Source: Flavobacterium sp. SCGC AAA160-P02
Lineage (GTDB): Bacteria > Bacteroidota > Bacteroidia > Flavobacteriales > Flavobacteriaceae
Length of the DNA stretch: 64,000 nt
Assembly (NCBI GenBank): GCA_000383355.1
Contig: KB911146.1
Coordinates: forward strand, 1 to 64,000
Reading direction: 5' to 3'
Under the pieces are notes generated by a model. The model saw only the letters and a list, made by a program, of their open reading frames with translations, had not been told where the DNA came from and made no database searches. The translations under genes were made by a program, and so were the position numbers. Each line of letters opens with the position of its first letter. Within the stretch, counting starts at the first letter, position 1. Positions 63,280 to 64,000 of the stretch are shown in pieces.

Positions 63280-64000
63280 TTAGAGCTTTTCTTTTAAATA
63301 AGGTGCTGTATATGATTTTTTGTTTTTAATTAATTCTTCAGGAGTTCCTTCAAAAATTAATTGACCACCTTTTTTACCACCATCTAAACCAAGATCAATT
63401 ATATAATCTGCACATTTTATCAATTCAATATTATGCTCAATTACTATAATAGAATGCCCTTTGTCTATGAGAGCATTAAAAGAAGCTAATAGTTTTTTAA
63501 TATCATGAAAATGAAGACCAGTAGTAGGTTCGTCAAAAATAAATAGCGCCTTGTCTTTGGTGTTTCCTTTTACTAAAAAAGAGGCTAATTTTATTCTTTG
63601 AGCTTCACCACCAGATAAAGTAGAAGAAGACTGTCCTAATTGAACATAGCCCAATCCAACATCTTGAAGCGGTTTTAATTTATTTGCAATTTTTGTTTGT
63701 TGGTGTTTGATAAAAAAGGCAACAGCATCATCGATGGTAGAATTTAGAATATCATCAATATTTTTTCCTTCAAAATTAACCTCAAGAACTTCTTTTTTGA
63801 ATCGTTTCCCGTTACAGTTATCGCATTGCAGGTGAACATCAGCCATAAACTGCATTTCAATAGTTACCACGCCTTCACCCTTACAAACCTCACATCTTCC
63901 TCCATCTACATTAAATGAGAAATGTTTGGGCTTATAGTTTCTAATTTTTGAAATTTTCTGTGAAGATAACAACGCCCTAATATCATCGTATGCCTTAATG
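63280..64000 (-). CDS. uvrA: Excinuclease ABC subunit A, C-terminal part
   Basis: Damage-recognition ATPase of nucleotide excision repair. Only about 240 C-terminal residues are in the window; the reading frame is open to the right edge and continues beyond it (YDDIRALLSS at the boundary). Visible are the second zinc finger (CEVCKGEG and CDNCNGKRF), the ABC signature LSGGEAQRIKLASFL, Walker B ALFIFDEPTTGLH, and the H-loop IVIEHNIELIK. The stop is at 63280. It converges on the threonine dehydratase gene across a 77-base gap. Confidence 0.95.
   Translation of the reverse strand, partial: IKAYDDIRALLSSQKISKIRNYKPKHFSFNVDGGRCEVCKGEGVVTIEMQFMADVHLQCDNCNGKRFKKEVLEVNFEGKNIDDILNSTIDDAVAFFIKHQQTKIANKLKPLQDVGLGYVQLGQSSSTLSGGEAQRIKLASFLVKGNTKDKALFIFDEPTTGLHFHDIKKLLASFNALIDKGHSIIVIEHNIELIKCADYIIDLGLDGGKKGGQLIFEGTPEELIKNKKSYTAPYLKEKL

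Noticed and set aside
1-64000. CRISPR, defence system, prophage, insertion sequence or biosynthetic cluster
   Set aside because: No spaced repeats, transposase, integrase, phage structural or synthase-like genes were seen; base composition looks even throughout.

Overview
The window is a 64 kb piece of a chromosome from a member of the Flavobacteriaceae (Bacteroidota). The evidence is low GC, Bacteroidota-type promoters (TAnnTTTG, sometimes with an upstream TTG), a secreted protein with a type IX secretion (T9SS) sorting tail, two bacillithiol genes, and families typical of this group (DUF4290, DUF3810, OstA-like, DUF2520). It is a dense stretch of core genes. I see no prophage, insertion sequence, CRISPR array, defence island or biosynthetic cluster.

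Layout. 1-4.6 kb: topoisomerase IV (parE-parC). 4.6-10.8 kb: a T9SS-exported putative metallopeptidase, a small membrane protein, and a vitamin B12 uptake locus in which a BtuF-like lipoprotein is divergent from a cobalamin riboswitch and TonB receptor. Then come two damaged or oddly started small genes. 10.9-17.9 kb: uvrD/pcrA, DUF4290, murA, grpE, dnaJ, and RNase P RNA in a 700 bp gap. 17.9-20.9 kb: aconitase and a TlpA-like thioredoxin. 20.9-36.3 kb (minus strand): class III aminotransferase, OstA-like, purA, fur, relA/spoT, Ste24-like protease, polyphosphate glucokinase, TrmH-like methyltransferase, two amidohydrolase-fold secreted proteins and DUF3810. 36.4-48 kb: dnaB, S9 peptidase, a secreted protein often mislabelled asparagine synthetase B, the N-terminal half of transketolase, bshA, aroB (minus), proline dehydrogenase with a LETM1-like small protein, and typA. 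48-54.3 kb: GNAT, HAD phosphatase, a DCC-family protein and a MacAB-like export operon. 54.3-64 kb: PagL-like outer-membrane protein, 3-hydroxyacyl-CoA dehydrogenase, Gfo/Idh oxidoreductase, pcm, DUF2147, DUF922, KdsC-like, DUF2520, a Cys/Met PLP enzyme coupled to bshB1, tRNA-His, threonine dehydratase, and the C-terminal part of uvrA running off the right edge.

How genes work together. The riboswitch, receptor and BtuF-like protein form a cobalamin uptake locus; the inner-membrane BtuCD is not here. bshA and bshB1 supply two of the three bacillithiol steps. grpE-dnaJ are DnaK co-chaperones. The 50-54 kb operon is an ATP-driven export system without its outer-membrane channel.

I found no wholly new multi-gene system. 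The best leads are short terminal motifs on core replication proteins (a clamp-binding-like tail on ParC, an SSB-like tail on DnaB), natural drug-target substitutions (MurA Cys to Asp; ParC Ser80 to Ala), a gene split at an A8 run where a -1 shift restores the frame, an orphan half-transketolase, a structured intergenic repeat, and a tRNA-His with a U-U mismatched acceptor stem.
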